A stretch of DNA of 64,000 nt from Altererythrobacter sp. Root672 (GCF_001427865.1 NZ_LMHH01000001.1:930001-994000); one strand, 5' to 3'; shown: positions 27,522-35,670, counted from the stretch's first letter. A program made the numbers and translations. The notes: a model not told the origin generated them from the letters alone.

Positions 27522-28694
27522 ATGAGTGAGCCGATCGCCGTCATCAACGCGGGCTCGTCGAGCATCAAGTTTGCGGTCTACGCCGATGGAGGCGCCGACG
27601 AGCTGTTGTTCCGCGGACAGGTTGAGAAACTGGGTACCGCGCCTCGCCTGCGCGTCACTGATGCAGGGGGTGAGGCGCTGCTTGATCGCGATTGGGCACC
27701 CGGGGAAATCGACCACCGCGAGGCGGTCAACGTAATCCTGCACTCCTCGCTCGACCTTCTCGGCGGCAGGAAGGTAGCCGGGGTTGGCCATAGAGTGGTT
27801 CACGGCGGGACCAGGTACAGCGAACCCGTTCGCGTCGACCCCTCGGTCCTAGGTGAATTGAGGGCGCTCAGTCCGTTGGCGCCCCTGCATCAACCTCACA
27901 ATCTCGCGGCAATCGAGGCCATTGCGACAGCCGCTCCCGATATGCCGCAGGTGGCGTGCTTCGACACGGCGTTCCACCACACGCAGCCCGAATTGGCCCA
28001 GCTCTACGCCTTGCCCAAAGAACTGACCGATGAAGGGATCAGGCGTTACGGATTCCATGGTCTGTCGTACGAACACGTCACCGGTCGGTTACGTGAAGTC
28101 GCTCCCTGGCTTGCGAACGGTCGGGCAATCATCGCCCACCTTGGCAATGGATCCAGCCTGTGTGCGATCCGTAAGGGGGAGAGTGTGGCAACGACGATGG
28201 GATTCACTGCCGTCGAAGGGCTGATGATGGGGACCCGCTGCGGCTCAATTGACCCCGGTGTCTTGATCTACCTGATGGACCAGCATGGAATGGATGCGCG
28301 CGCTCTCGAAGAGTTGGTCTATAAAAAATCCGGCCTTCTGGGCGTGTCAGGTGTCTCATCCGATATGCGCGAGCTTAAAGCATCGACCGAGCCTCGCGCG
28401 TCGCTTGCCATCGATCTCTTCATTTATCGCATTGCCCGGGAAATTGGCTCTCTCGTTGCGGCACTGGGAGGACTTGATGGCCTCATATTTGCCGGAGGTA
28501 TCGGGGAAAACGACGATGATCTTCGACTCCGCGTCGCAAAACGCTGCTCCTGGCTTGGCGTCGACATTGTTCAGTCTGGTGGTGTCGGCGAACGAAGACT
28601 CAGTCGCAGCGACGCGGCCGTGGATGTTTGGGTCATCCCAACTGACGAGGAACGAATGATCGCCCGCCATACCCGTGAGGTCCTTTCGGGCTGA
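27522..28694 (+). CDS. ackA: Acetate kinase
   Basis: 390 residues from the ATG at 27522; a longer in-frame start would overlap pta and lacks similarity. The N-terminal phosphate-binding NAGSSSIKFAVY, GVGHRVVHGG, the catalytic FDTAFH, RYGFHGLSY and the adenosine-binding FAGGIGEND are all present and in order. It converts acetyl-phosphate and ADP to acetate and ATP. Around residue 267 the chain reads YKKSGLLGVSG, a conserved loop. The 3' part of the gene (from about 28300) is slightly less GC-rich than the rest. It is the last gene of the rightward operon. Confidence 0.95.
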   Translation: MSEPIAVINAGSSSIKFAVYADGGADELLFRGQVEKLGTAPRLRVTDAGGEALLDRDWAPGEIDHREAVNVILHSSLDLLGGRKVAGVGHRVVHGGTRYSEPVRVDPSVLGELRALSPLAPLHQPHNLAAIEAIATAAPDMPQVACFDTAFHHTQPELAQLYALPKELTDEGIRRYGFHGLSYEHVTGRLREVAPWLANGRAIIAHLGNGSSLCAIRKGESVATTMGFTAVEGLMMGTRCGSIDPGVLIYLMDQHGMDARALEELVYKKSGLLGVSGVSSDMRELKASTEPRASLAIDLFIYRIAREIGSLVAALGGLDGLIFAGGIGENDDDLRLRVAKRCSWLGVDIVQSGGVGERRLSRSDAAVDVWVIPTDEERMIARHTREVLSG

Positions 28695-28809
28695 CCCCGG
28701 AACGGTCGACCTGACGCACAATGGGGCCGGAACCCGGCGATCTCCGCCAATCCCATTTGCGCAGCAAGTGAGGCGAGCCCAGGGGCATCCTCCGTTTCCC
28801 CCGAGCCCG

Positions 28810-28838
28810 CTAGGCCTATTCCTGTCCGATGCGCCTAG
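28810..28838. terminator. Inverted repeat between convergent ackA and sulfatase
   Basis: CTAGGC at 28810-28815 and GCCTAG at 28833-28838 form a 6-bp stem with a 17-base loop, overlapping the sulfatase stop codon. There is no T run, so it is a weak candidate for an intrinsic terminator. The loop contains ATTCCTGTC, also seen upstream of sdaA. Confidence 0.25.
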
Positions 28839-30340
28839 GAACCGCCGGAAGACGCCTCGGTCATCTTCGCAATCACCTGGTCGAGACTGAAGCTCGCCGC
28901 CTTCTGCCGCGGCGGGAACTCCTTGAACGTGGCCAGGAATTCGCCGACGATCGCCTGCGCCGGGACCAGCAGGTAGATGTGGCGGAACATCCAGTCGTAA
29001 AACGTGTTCGAGGTGATCTGTGCGCGCTCGTAGGGGTCCATCCGCAGATTGAAGATGTACGGCGTGCGTAGGGTCACGAACGGTTCCTGCCAGATCTTCA
29101 GGGTTCCTGGGACACGCTGTTCCATGAACAGCATCTTCCAGTGGTCATAGCGCAGCGCGGCCACGTCGCCTTCATCGGTGAAGTAGATGAAGCCCTTGCG
29201 CGGTCCCTTGTCTTCCTTGCCGGTGAGGTAGGGGACAAAGTTGTAGCCATCGAGGTGGACCTTGAAGGTCTTGCTGCCGATCTTGTGGCCCTTCTTGAGC
29301 TTCTCGGCGATGTCGGGCTCGCCGGCGATAGCCAGGATGGTGGGGAACCAATCCAGGTGGCTGATAATCTCGTTCGACTCCTTCCCGGCTTCGATCTTGC
29401 CGGGGAAGCGAACGACCAGGGGCACGCGATAAGCGCCTTCCCAGCTTGAGTTCTTCTCGTTGCGGAAGGGGGTCGTGCCGGCATCGGGCCAGGTGTTCAT
29501 ATGGGGGCCGTTGTCGGTGCTGTATTGCACGAAAGTGTCGTCAGCGATGCCGAGCTTGTCGATGAAGTCGAGCATCTCGCCGATGCACTTGTCGTGGTCG
29601 ATCATCACGTCGTGGTATTCGGATTGCCAACGGCCGGACTGGCCTCTGCTCTCGGGCTTCACGTGCGTCCAGGCGTGCATGTGCGTGGTGTTGAACCACA
29701 CGAAGAACGGCTCGCCGGCGTCGTGCGCAGCTTGGATGAACTTCTTGGCCGCGGCTAGGAACTCGTCGTCGCAGGTCTCCATCCGCTTCCTGGTGAGCGG
29801 TCCGGTGTTCTCGATCTTCTGGCCACCCTTGCCGTCGGCCCAGCAGTGCAGCACGCCGCGCGGCCCGAACTTCTTCTTGAAGTTGGGAAAGTCCTTCTCG
29901 CTCGGATAGTCTTCTTCCTCGGGCTCTTCCTCGGCGTTGAGGTGGTAGAGGTTGCCGAAGAACTCGTCGAAACCATGCGCGGTCGGCAGGTGCTCGTCAC
30001 GGTCGCCCAGGTGGTTCTTGCCGAACTGCCCGGTGCGATAGCCGAGCGGCTTGAGCGCCTCGGCAATGGTGATGTCCTCCGCCTTGAGACCTAGCTCGGC
30101 GCCCGGAAGACCCACCTTGGTGCAGCCCGTGCGCAGTCCGCACTGTCCTGTGATGAACGAGGCGCGGCCAGCGGTGCAGCTTTGCTCCGCATAGGCGTCG
30201 GTGAAGATCATGCCTTCCTTGGCGATGCGGTCGATGTTGGGCGTGCGATAGCCCATCATGCCCTTGCTGTAGCAGCTGAGGTTCGACTGACCGATGTCGT
30301 CGCCCCACATGACGAGGATATTGGGTTTACCTTTGGGCAT
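28835..30340 (-). CDS. Arylsulfatase (formylglycine type)
   Basis: 501 residues. The N-terminal metal site NILVMWGDDIGQSN holds the D14-D15 pair. The sulfatase signature CTAGRASFITG has C55, expected to be oxidised to formylglycine, with R59; the third signature position is A rather than the commoner P. GKNHLGD and later DNGP metal/substrate motifs follow. No signal peptide is seen, so the protein is predicted cytoplasmic unless exported otherwise. It hydrolyses sulfate esters. No sulfatase-maturating enzyme is in the window. A decayed TonB-dependent receptor fragment lies directly upstream on the other strand, suggesting a former uptake-plus-desulfation locus. Confidence 0.9.
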   Translation of the reverse strand: MPKGKPNILVMWGDDIGQSNLSCYSKGMMGYRTPNIDRIAKEGMIFTDAYAEQSCTAGRASFITGQCGLRTGCTKVGLPGAELGLKAEDITIAEALKPLGYRTGQFGKNHLGDRDEHLPTAHGFDEFFGNLYHLNAEEEPEEEDYPSEKDFPNFKKKFGPRGVLHCWADGKGGQKIENTGPLTRKRMETCDDEFLAAAKKFIQAAHDAGEPFFVWFNTTHMHAWTHVKPESRGQSGRWQSEYHDVMIDHDKCIGEMLDFIDKLGIADDTFVQYSTDNGPHMNTWPDAGTTPFRNEKNSSWEGAYRVPLVVRFPGKIEAGKESNEIISHLDWFPTILAIAGEPDIAEKLKKGHKIGSKTFKVHLDGYNFVPYLTGKEDKGPRKGFIYFTDEGDVAALRYDHWKMLFMEQRVPGTLKIWQEPFVTLRTPYIFNLRMDPYERAQITSNTFYDWMFRHIYLLVPAQAIVGEFLATFKEFPPRQKAASFSLDQVIAKMTEASSGGS

Positions 30341-30444
30341 TGGAATTTCCTCTCTGGGTCCGGTTCAGGGGGGACGGTCGCAAATGAGGGATGGAGTCGA
30401 CATTGGGGTAAACACCGAGATCGGACGATTGGACTTCGAAGTGG

Positions 30445-30633
30445 GGCGAGTGTTTTCGTACCGTCGGCGATACGGGGGATTTTGCCGAGCGAGGCTCAAT
30501 GGACGTGGATAATCTCTTCGATGTGCGCGGGAACCGCTTCGCCTTCGGCAGTCCGTTCGGTCTTGAAGCGCGCAACCAGCTGACCCCGCTTCGCCCACGC
30601 ACCGTTCGCGTTGGCATCGATGTCGCATTCTGA
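30445..30633 (+). pseudogene. C-terminal remnant of a TonB-dependent receptor
   Basis: The frame reads MDVDNLFDVRGNRFAFG, continues SPFGLEARNQLTPLRPRT and ends VRVGIDVAF before TGA at 30631-30633. The NLFD-GNRFAFG-PF pattern, TPLRPRT and a terminal aromatic residue are the standard end of sphingomonad TonB-dependent receptors. The frame is closed by a stop at 30409-30411. I cannot recognise receptor sequence upstream of about 30445, and the 100 bases left before the sulfatase gene cannot hold the remaining roughly 700 residues. It is therefore a truncated relic, not a functional gene. Confidence 0.65.
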
Positions 30634-31249
30634 GAGCTCGACGGCATCGGTGGATGCCTACGTGGATTTCCTGTCGGCCGACCTGGAACGCGCCCTGAGC
30701 GCTGGGACGGCCAAATAGCCGCGGTCGCCGTAAGTGCGGGTCTTTTCAGATCGCACCGTCTCACGAGAAATTGTGAGGAGCAATCCATTGGTCACGACTC
30801 CACCCCAATCGCCCGCCCGCTACGAAGACGGGCCCGTCGGCAACAGCCGTGCCGGTTCGCTATTTCCTCGCCCGGCCCAACTGACACCCGTCACATCCGA
30901 GCGTGGTTGCTTGGTGGCAAGTTCATTGCCTTCGGCCAAGAGCGGCTGACCCGGGAAGAACTCCAGCACCTTCGTTCGGGACGGCCCAACACGTCCACCT
31001 TGGCACATCGATGTCGCCCGGGGCGACCACCTCGCCACCATCAGCTGTCGCTGCTGGTGGGTCGCCGTACTCGAAAATGGACTGTCGGCTTTTGCTCGCG
31101 TAGCGCCGAAAGCGGTCGGTCCGCTGCCGGCCAGATGCTGCCGGTCTGACTCGCGCCCATCTTCGTCGTTGAGCGTCGCGGCGAGTCATTCTGAAAATTG
31201 CCGTTCGTTTAGCAAGGAGACCAGCGCCAGTTACGCCTGGAACACCGCC
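30634..31249. other. 616 bases without a recognisable gene
   Basis: No ORF here resembles a known family. A 32-codon frame at 30620-30718 (MSHSESSTASVDAYVDFLS onwards) overlaps the end of the receptor remnant and looks coding-like but lacks a ribosome site. Around 31000-31140 one plus-strand frame (HIDVARGDHLATIS, then WWVAVLENG) has protein-like composition without a start. The stretch is best read as decayed accessory DNA. The PCu(A)C gene ends at its right edge. Confidence 0.5.
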
Positions 31250-31720
31250 TTACATCGGGATCCCAGACATGGGAGGCGTGGCAGCCGGTTCGATTATGGA
31301 CACGACGACCTGGTGCTTGCCCGCTTTCTCGAATTCGAGGACCATCGGGAAGGTTTGCCCGGCTTTGAGCGGCTCGTCCAAGTCCGCGAGCCAGACGTGC
31401 AGTCCACTTGGATCGAGGCTCACTGGCTTGTCGGCCGGGATGGCGATTTCCTCAAGATATTTCATCTCCATCGCGCCGCCGTCTGAGTGCATTGTCATCA
31501 GGTCCGTCCTCCCTGCAATCGGCGTCGAAGCGCCGACGAGCCGGTCGCCGGCCTGCGCGGTGATGGTCATGTACACTGCCGCGGTCGCCTTCGTGCCGGC
31601 GGTGTCGCGCGCCCACGCGTCCTTCACCTCGATCTGAGCTTGTGGTGATTGGGATTGTGGTTGCTGCCCGCAGGCGGCGAGCGGAACTAGTAGACATAAA
31701 GCGAAGGCCAACTGGCGCAT
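31250..31720 (-). CDS. Copper chaperone PCu(A)C, lipoprotein
   Basis: 156 residues. The signal ends in lipobox LAAC with C17, so the protein should be tethered in the periplasm. The DUF461/PCu(A)C fold carries the copper-site pattern: H78 in the MH step, M84/M86, and 21 residues later H108. The usual HxM ends as H108-V-W110 here, so the last methionine ligand is replaced by tryptophan. PCu(A)C delivers Cu(I) to the CuA or CuB site of cytochrome oxidase, often with Sco. It is divergent from the operon at 32013 that encodes Sco and a cupredoxin. Confidence 0.88.
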   Translation of the reverse strand: MRQLAFALCLLVPLAACGQQPQSQSPQAQIEVKDAWARDTAGTKATAAVYMTITAQAGDRLVGASTPIAGRTDLMTMHSDGGAMEMKYLEEIAIPADKPVSLDPSGLHVWLADLDEPLKAGQTFPMVLEFEKAGKHQVVVSIIEPAATPPMSGIPM

Positions 31721-32012
31721 GATAATCTACCCCCCAACGTTGCGGACAGCTGCGATCCGCCTCGCGCTTCGACCAAGCCCTTAAGGATCGTTCGCCAACA
31801 ACGGCGAAAATCAAGGCTGTTGGACCACATCTATAGTGGGACAAAAAAGCGATGCAAATTATGCGCGTGAACCGCCCGCCTCAAAGAAGCGCTAAGTATC
31901 AACATATTACGGTTCGATATTGGTCAAACGTCGCGCTACGTGACTGAGCGGACCTTGTGCGGGTAGGTACCACTTGGTAGCGCTAGCAGGGGGTATGGGG
32001 AGCGGGCCCTCA

Positions 32013-33077
32013 ATGGATTCATCTGGTACCGGTTTCGTCCGCAACATTGATCGCCGGCTTCTGCTGCGCGGCGCGCTTGGTGTCGGTGTAGCTGCCGCAG
32101 TCGCGCTCCCAGCTCGCAGACTGTTGTCGCCGGCGACGGTCACCGAGCCTCTTACGGTTGGCGGACTGGCGGTGACCTGCAACCTGACACTACCAATCGC
32201 CTGCGCAGCCAACGAGGCGGCCAAACCCTTCGGCACGCGTGACGCTGCGCAGCTCGCATTCGGATTCAGTCGATACAGTGGATGGCCCGAGCTGAAGGAA
32301 TCGCTGATGTCCGGCGACCTCCAGGCCGCCTATATGTTGGCCCCGCTGGTGATGGACCTCGCTGACAAGCAGGTGCCGGTAAAGATTGTGTCGATCGGTC
32401 ACCGTTCGGGCGCGGTAATCATGGTCCATACCGATTCTCCTTATCGGCGGTTCCGGGATCTTGCTGGGAAGCGCATCGCGATCCCCAGCCGCTTCGCGGT
32501 CGACTTCCTGTTCCTGCGCAAGATGCTGGCCAACGAGGGCATGACGCCGCAAGACGTCGAGATCGTCGAGATGGCGCCGGCTGACATGCCCGCCGCGCTC
32601 TACGTGAAGGGGGTCGACGCCTACTGCACGGGCGAACCCTTCGGCGCTGCGGCACAGAGCGCCGGCTATGCGCGGGTGCTGCGGATGACCCGAGACGAGT
32701 GGCCACGGTACATGTGTTGCGTCCTGACGGTGCGCGAGGAGCTGATCCAGGCGAACCGTCCGTTGGTGCAGAACCTAGTCAATTACGTGCTCGCTGCGGG
32801 AGCCTGGCTCGACGGTCAGCGGCAGAACCGGGACAAGGCGGTGGAGATTGCCGCCAAACCTCGCTTCTTCAACCAGGATCCCGAAATCCTCCGCTTCGTG
32901 ATGGATCGTCCGTCGGATCGCGTGACTTATGGCGACTTGCGCATAATCCCACGGGAGTTCGAGGAACTGATGCAATTGGCCGTAGAGGCCGGAGCGCTGT
33001 CCCGCCCGGTTCCCTACGCGAACTATGTGGACGAGAGTTTCGCGCGCGCAGCCCGTCCCGCGTCGATCGCGCTGTGA
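32013..33077 (+). CDS. ABC substrate-binding protein, NrtA/CmpA/SsuA-like, Tat signal
   Basis: 354 residues if the ATG at 32013 is used (GGAG ten bases upstream); in-frame ATG at 31995 and TTG at 31974 are alternatives. NIDRRLLLRG at 12-21 and the following hydrophobic run form a twin-arginine signal. The mature part has the type-2 binding-protein fold of nitrate, bicarbonate and sulfonate receptors, with YCTGEPFGAA near the hinge and VLTVREELI after it. Cysteines are unusually frequent (C56, C64, YC, CC). It shares a GTGA overlap with sco. The ligand is unknown; the copper neighbours make a metal or metal-complex ligand possible. Confidence 0.8.
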   Translation: MDSSGTGFVRNIDRRLLLRGALGVGVAAAVALPARRLLSPATVTEPLTVGGLAVTCNLTLPIACAANEAAKPFGTRDAAQLAFGFSRYSGWPELKESLMSGDLQAAYMLAPLVMDLADKQVPVKIVSIGHRSGAVIMVHTDSPYRRFRDLAGKRIAIPSRFAVDFLFLRKMLANEGMTPQDVEIVEMAPADMPAALYVKGVDAYCTGEPFGAAAQSAGYARVLRMTRDEWPRYMCCVLTVREELIQANRPLVQNLVNYVLAAGAWLDGQRQNRDKAVEIAAKPRFFNQDPEILRFVMDRPSDRVTYGDLRIIPREFEELMQLAVEAGALSRPVPYANYVDESFARAARPASIAL

Positions 33078-33682
33078 ACGGGCGCTCGCCTCCCAAATTG
33101 GTCGGGGTTCTGCTTTTGGCAGTGCTGGCCGCAGGCGCGGCGATGCTTTTCGTGCGGGAGCCCGCCCAACCAGCGCAGATGAGGGCGGGGGCGTTCGATC
33201 CACCGCGTCTCGCGCCGGATTTTGCGTTGCGCGGATCAGACGGATCCGAGGTGACGCTGGCGCGCTATCGCGGCAAGGTTGTGCTGTTGACGTTCGGGTT
33301 CACCTATTGCGCGGCAGTCTGCCCGACCACGTTGGCGACGCTGGCGCAGGCCCGAAACAGCCTCGGCGGGGCTGCGGATAAGGTGCAGGTGATCTTCGTC
33401 ACCGTCGACCCCGACCGCGACAATGCCGCCCATATGCGCAAGTACCTCGCGGCGTTCGACGACAGCTTCATCGGCGCGACGGACGCTCCGGAGGTGCTGG
33501 CGGCGGTGCGGGAGGACTATGGTGTCACAGCCGAAAGGCAGGGCACGGGCCCGAACTATGCGATGGCCCATACCTCGTCGATCTTCCTGATCGACCAGGC
33601 CGGAAGACTACGGGCGATGATGCCTTTTGGACATGACGCGACCGACTTCATCCACGATGTCGCGCTTTTGTTGGAAGGGTAG
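33074..33682 (+). CDS. Sco1/SenC/PrrC-family copper protein
   Basis: 202 residues from the GTG at 33074, which overlaps the preceding stop (GTGA); the long upstream open frame is an alternate-frame artefact inside the binding-protein gene. One N-terminal membrane anchor (about 8-26) precedes a thioredoxin-like domain. The copper ligands are C79 and C83 (TYCAAVCPT) and H166 (YAMAHTSS), exactly the Sco set. Sco proteins load or reduce the CuA site of cytochrome c oxidase. It follows the binding-protein gene and precedes a cupredoxin gene, with PCu(A)C divergent. Confidence 0.93.
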   Translation: MNGRSPPKLVGVLLLAVLAAGAAMLFVREPAQPAQMRAGAFDPPRLAPDFALRGSDGSEVTLARYRGKVVLLTFGFTYCAAVCPTTLATLAQARNSLGGAADKVQVIFVTVDPDRDNAAHMRKYLAAFDDSFIGATDAPEVLAAVREDYGVTAERQGTGPNYAMAHTSSIFLIDQAGRLRAMMPFGHDATDFIHDVALLLEG

Positions 33683-33717
33683 ACCTAAGCTTGCAATCGC
33701 CCTCCTCGAAAGGCCCC

Positions 33718-34131
33718 ATGCTCCGACGGCTGCTGTTGGTCGTGCTGGCGTTGCTCCTGCTGGGTGGACTCGGCTGGGCCGCACTGGCGCCGGTCCAAGC
33801 GTTTTCACGCGAGAAGCTGTTCGAGATTCCACTCGGCACCTCGGCACGCCGCATCGCCGGCGAGGAGCTCGAGATCCTGCCGCAGACGATCCGGCTCGGC
33901 GTCAACGATGTGCTGGTGCTGCGGAACGCCGACGAGGCGCCACACATCTTTGGCCCTACCTTGATCATGCCGGGCCAGGCGTTCCGGCTGCCATTTGCGA
34001 AGGCGGCGACTTACAGCTTCCTGTGCACCGCGCATACCGACGGGCAGCTCAACGTAATTGTCGAACCTGCGCCAGCGCGAGGGTGGGCAAGGTTACGCTG
34101 GCGTTGGCGCAGCCTCGCGGACAAGATTTGA
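33718..34131 (+). CDS. Membrane-anchored cupredoxin-like protein
   Basis: 137 residues from the ATG at 33718 (an AAAGG site lies upstream); a TTG at 33691 is in frame. An N-terminal hydrophobic anchor (about 4-24) is followed by a small beta-sandwich with H76 (EAPHIFG), C103 and H106 (FLCTAHTDGQ), which are the type-1 copper histidine-cysteine-histidine ligands. The usual axial Met position is L or Q. The tail is basic. It may pass electrons or copper in the periplasm. It lies between sco and the ABC permease genes, which is unusual placement for a cupredoxin. Confidence 0.75.
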   Translation: MLRRLLLVVLALLLLGGLGWAALAPVQAFSREKLFEIPLGTSARRIAGEELEILPQTIRLGVNDVLVLRNADEAPHIFGPTLIMPGQAFRLPFAKAATYSFLCTAHTDGQLNVIVEPAPARGWARLRWRWRSLADKI

Positions 34132-34187
34132 GGCCTAGCGGGACCGATCTGGCGAAACGAAAGAGGACGAGGGGGACGGTGAGGGAC

Positions 34188-34949
34188 ATGGATGGCAAGC
34201 TGGCGAGGGTCGTGCCCCCGACGCTTCTAATCGCACTGCTGATCGCAGTCTGGTGGATCGTAGTTGCAAGAGCTGACAGCCCGATCTTTCCGACGCCGGG
34301 ACAGGTCGCTACCGGGGCCTGGGCGCTCGCGCAGGACGGGACCTTGTGGCAGCATATCGAGGCCTCGTTGTTCCGCGTCGAGATCGGCTTCGGCCTTGCC
34401 TTGCTGGTCGCCGTTCCGCTGGGCCTGTGGATGGGGTGGGTCTCGGGCGCGTACTACACTCTGAACCCGCTGTTTCAGATGTTGCGGCCGATTTCGCCCA
34501 TCGCGTGGATTCCCGTGGCGATCCTGTGGTTTGGCGTCAGCGACTTTTCACCGATCTTCCTCATCTTCATATCCTCGGTGTTCCCGATGATGGTGCAGAC
34601 CACGGTGGGGGTGCGCACGATCGATCGCCGCTACTTGCGAGCGGCCTCAAACTTCGGCGTCTCGCGCTGGGTGCTCTTTCGTCGAGTGGTGATCCCTGCG
34701 GTGCTGCCGGAGATTATCGTCGGCATGCGTATCGGCCTTGGCGTGGCCTGGCTGGTGGTGGTCGCCGCAGAGATGATCGCCCTGAACTCTGGCCTGGGTT
34801 ACTTGATCATGGATTCGCGCAATGCAGGCAACCGCTACGATTTAGTGATCGCGAGCATGATCATCATCGGCGTGATCGGGCTGCTGCTCGATGGCGCTAC
34901 ACGGCTCCTCGAGCGGCTAGATACGGTGAAATGGCGCTATGTCCGATAA
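34188..34949 (+). CDS. ABC transporter permease, nitrate/sulfonate/taurine type
   Basis: 253 residues from the ATG at 34188; GTG at 34179 with GAGGGGG upstream is an equally plausible start. About six membrane helices contain the BPD_transp_1 domain with the EAA-like loop (RYLRAASNFGVSRWVLF) and the SsuC/TauC-type ending. It would form the channel for the importer whose binding protein is at 32013 and ATPase at 34939, with which it overlaps by 11 bases. Confidence 0.9.
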   Translation: MDGKLARVVPPTLLIALLIAVWWIVVARADSPIFPTPGQVATGAWALAQDGTLWQHIEASLFRVEIGFGLALLVAVPLGLWMGWVSGAYYTLNPLFQMLRPISPIAWIPVAILWFGVSDFSPIFLIFISSVFPMMVQTTVGVRTIDRRYLRAASNFGVSRWVLFRRVVIPAVLPEIIVGMRIGLGVAWLVVVAAEMIALNSGLGYLIMDSRNAGNRYDLVIASMIIIGVIGLLLDGATRLLERLDTVKWRYVR

Positions 34950-35670
34950 GCAGATCGTCGTCGACGGAATCAGCAAAGGCTTCGGCGCCCTCTCCGTCGT
35001 AGATGGCGTGAGCTTTGAGGTCAGCGACGGCGAGTTCGTCGCCATCGTCGGCCCTTCGGGCTGCGGCAAGTCGACCTTGTTGAACATCATCGCCGGCTTC
35101 GAGCGGCCGGATCGAGGCAAGATCAGAATCGACGGCGTCGAGGCGACCGGCCCGAGCCGGGTCGGAATCATGATCTCCCAGCACGGGTCGGTGTTCCCCT
35201 GGTTGACGGTGCAGGAGAACGTCATGTTCGGCCTGACCGGCGCCAGCCAGAACGATCGGATGGAACTCGCCCACCGCTATATCGAGATGGTCGGCCTCAG
35301 AGGTTTCGAGAAGGCCTACCCGCACGAACTGTCCGGCGGCATGCTGAAACGCGCCGAACTGGCCCGTGCCTTCGTGGTGAAACCCGAGATCCTCTACATG
35401 GACGAGCCCTTTTCGGCGCTCGACGCGCTGATGAGCCTGAGAATGCAAACCGAATTGCGGCGCATCCTCGATGAAGAGCGCCATACGGTGCTTCTGATCA
35501 CACACGATGTCGAGGAAGCGATCTATCTGGCCGATCGCATTCTCGTACTGTCCGCCCGACCGACAACAATCCAGACAACTTTCCAGGTGGACTTGTCGCA
35601 TCCGCGAAAACTGTCGAGCCCGGAGGCGCAAGGTCTTCGCGAAGCCATCTTGAAGGAACTGGGCCTTTAG
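34939..35670 (+). CDS. ABC transporter ATP-binding protein, NrtD/SsuB/TauB type
   Basis: 243 residues. Walker A is GPSGCGKST, the Q-loop region reads ISQHGSVFPWLTV, the signature is LSGGMLKRAELARAF, Walker B is ILYMDEPFSALDAL, and the H-loop is ITHDVEEA. The LSGGM in place of LSGGQ fits the nitrate/sulfonate/taurine importer subgroup. It is the energising subunit of the importer encoded just upstream and the last gene of the copper-associated operon. Confidence 0.93.
   Translation: MSDKQIVVDGISKGFGALSVVDGVSFEVSDGEFVAIVGPSGCGKSTLLNIIAGFERPDRGKIRIDGVEATGPSRVGIMISQHGSVFPWLTVQENVMFGLTGASQNDRMELAHRYIEMVGLRGFEKAYPHELSGGMLKRAELARAFVVKPEILYMDEPFSALDALMSLRMQTELRRILDEERHTVLLITHDVEEAIYLADRILVLSARPTTIQTTFQVDLSHPRKLSSPEAQGLREAILKELGL

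Noticed and set aside
30907-31149. 80-codon plus-strand ORF (MLGGKFIAFGQERLT onward)
   Set aside because: No ribosome site and no similarity; its C-terminal half is Arg/Ser-rich as in shadow frames.
32699-33073. Upstream extension of the Sco frame
   Set aside because: It overlaps the binding-protein gene in another frame and shows no family similarity; the GTG overlapping the stop is the natural start.
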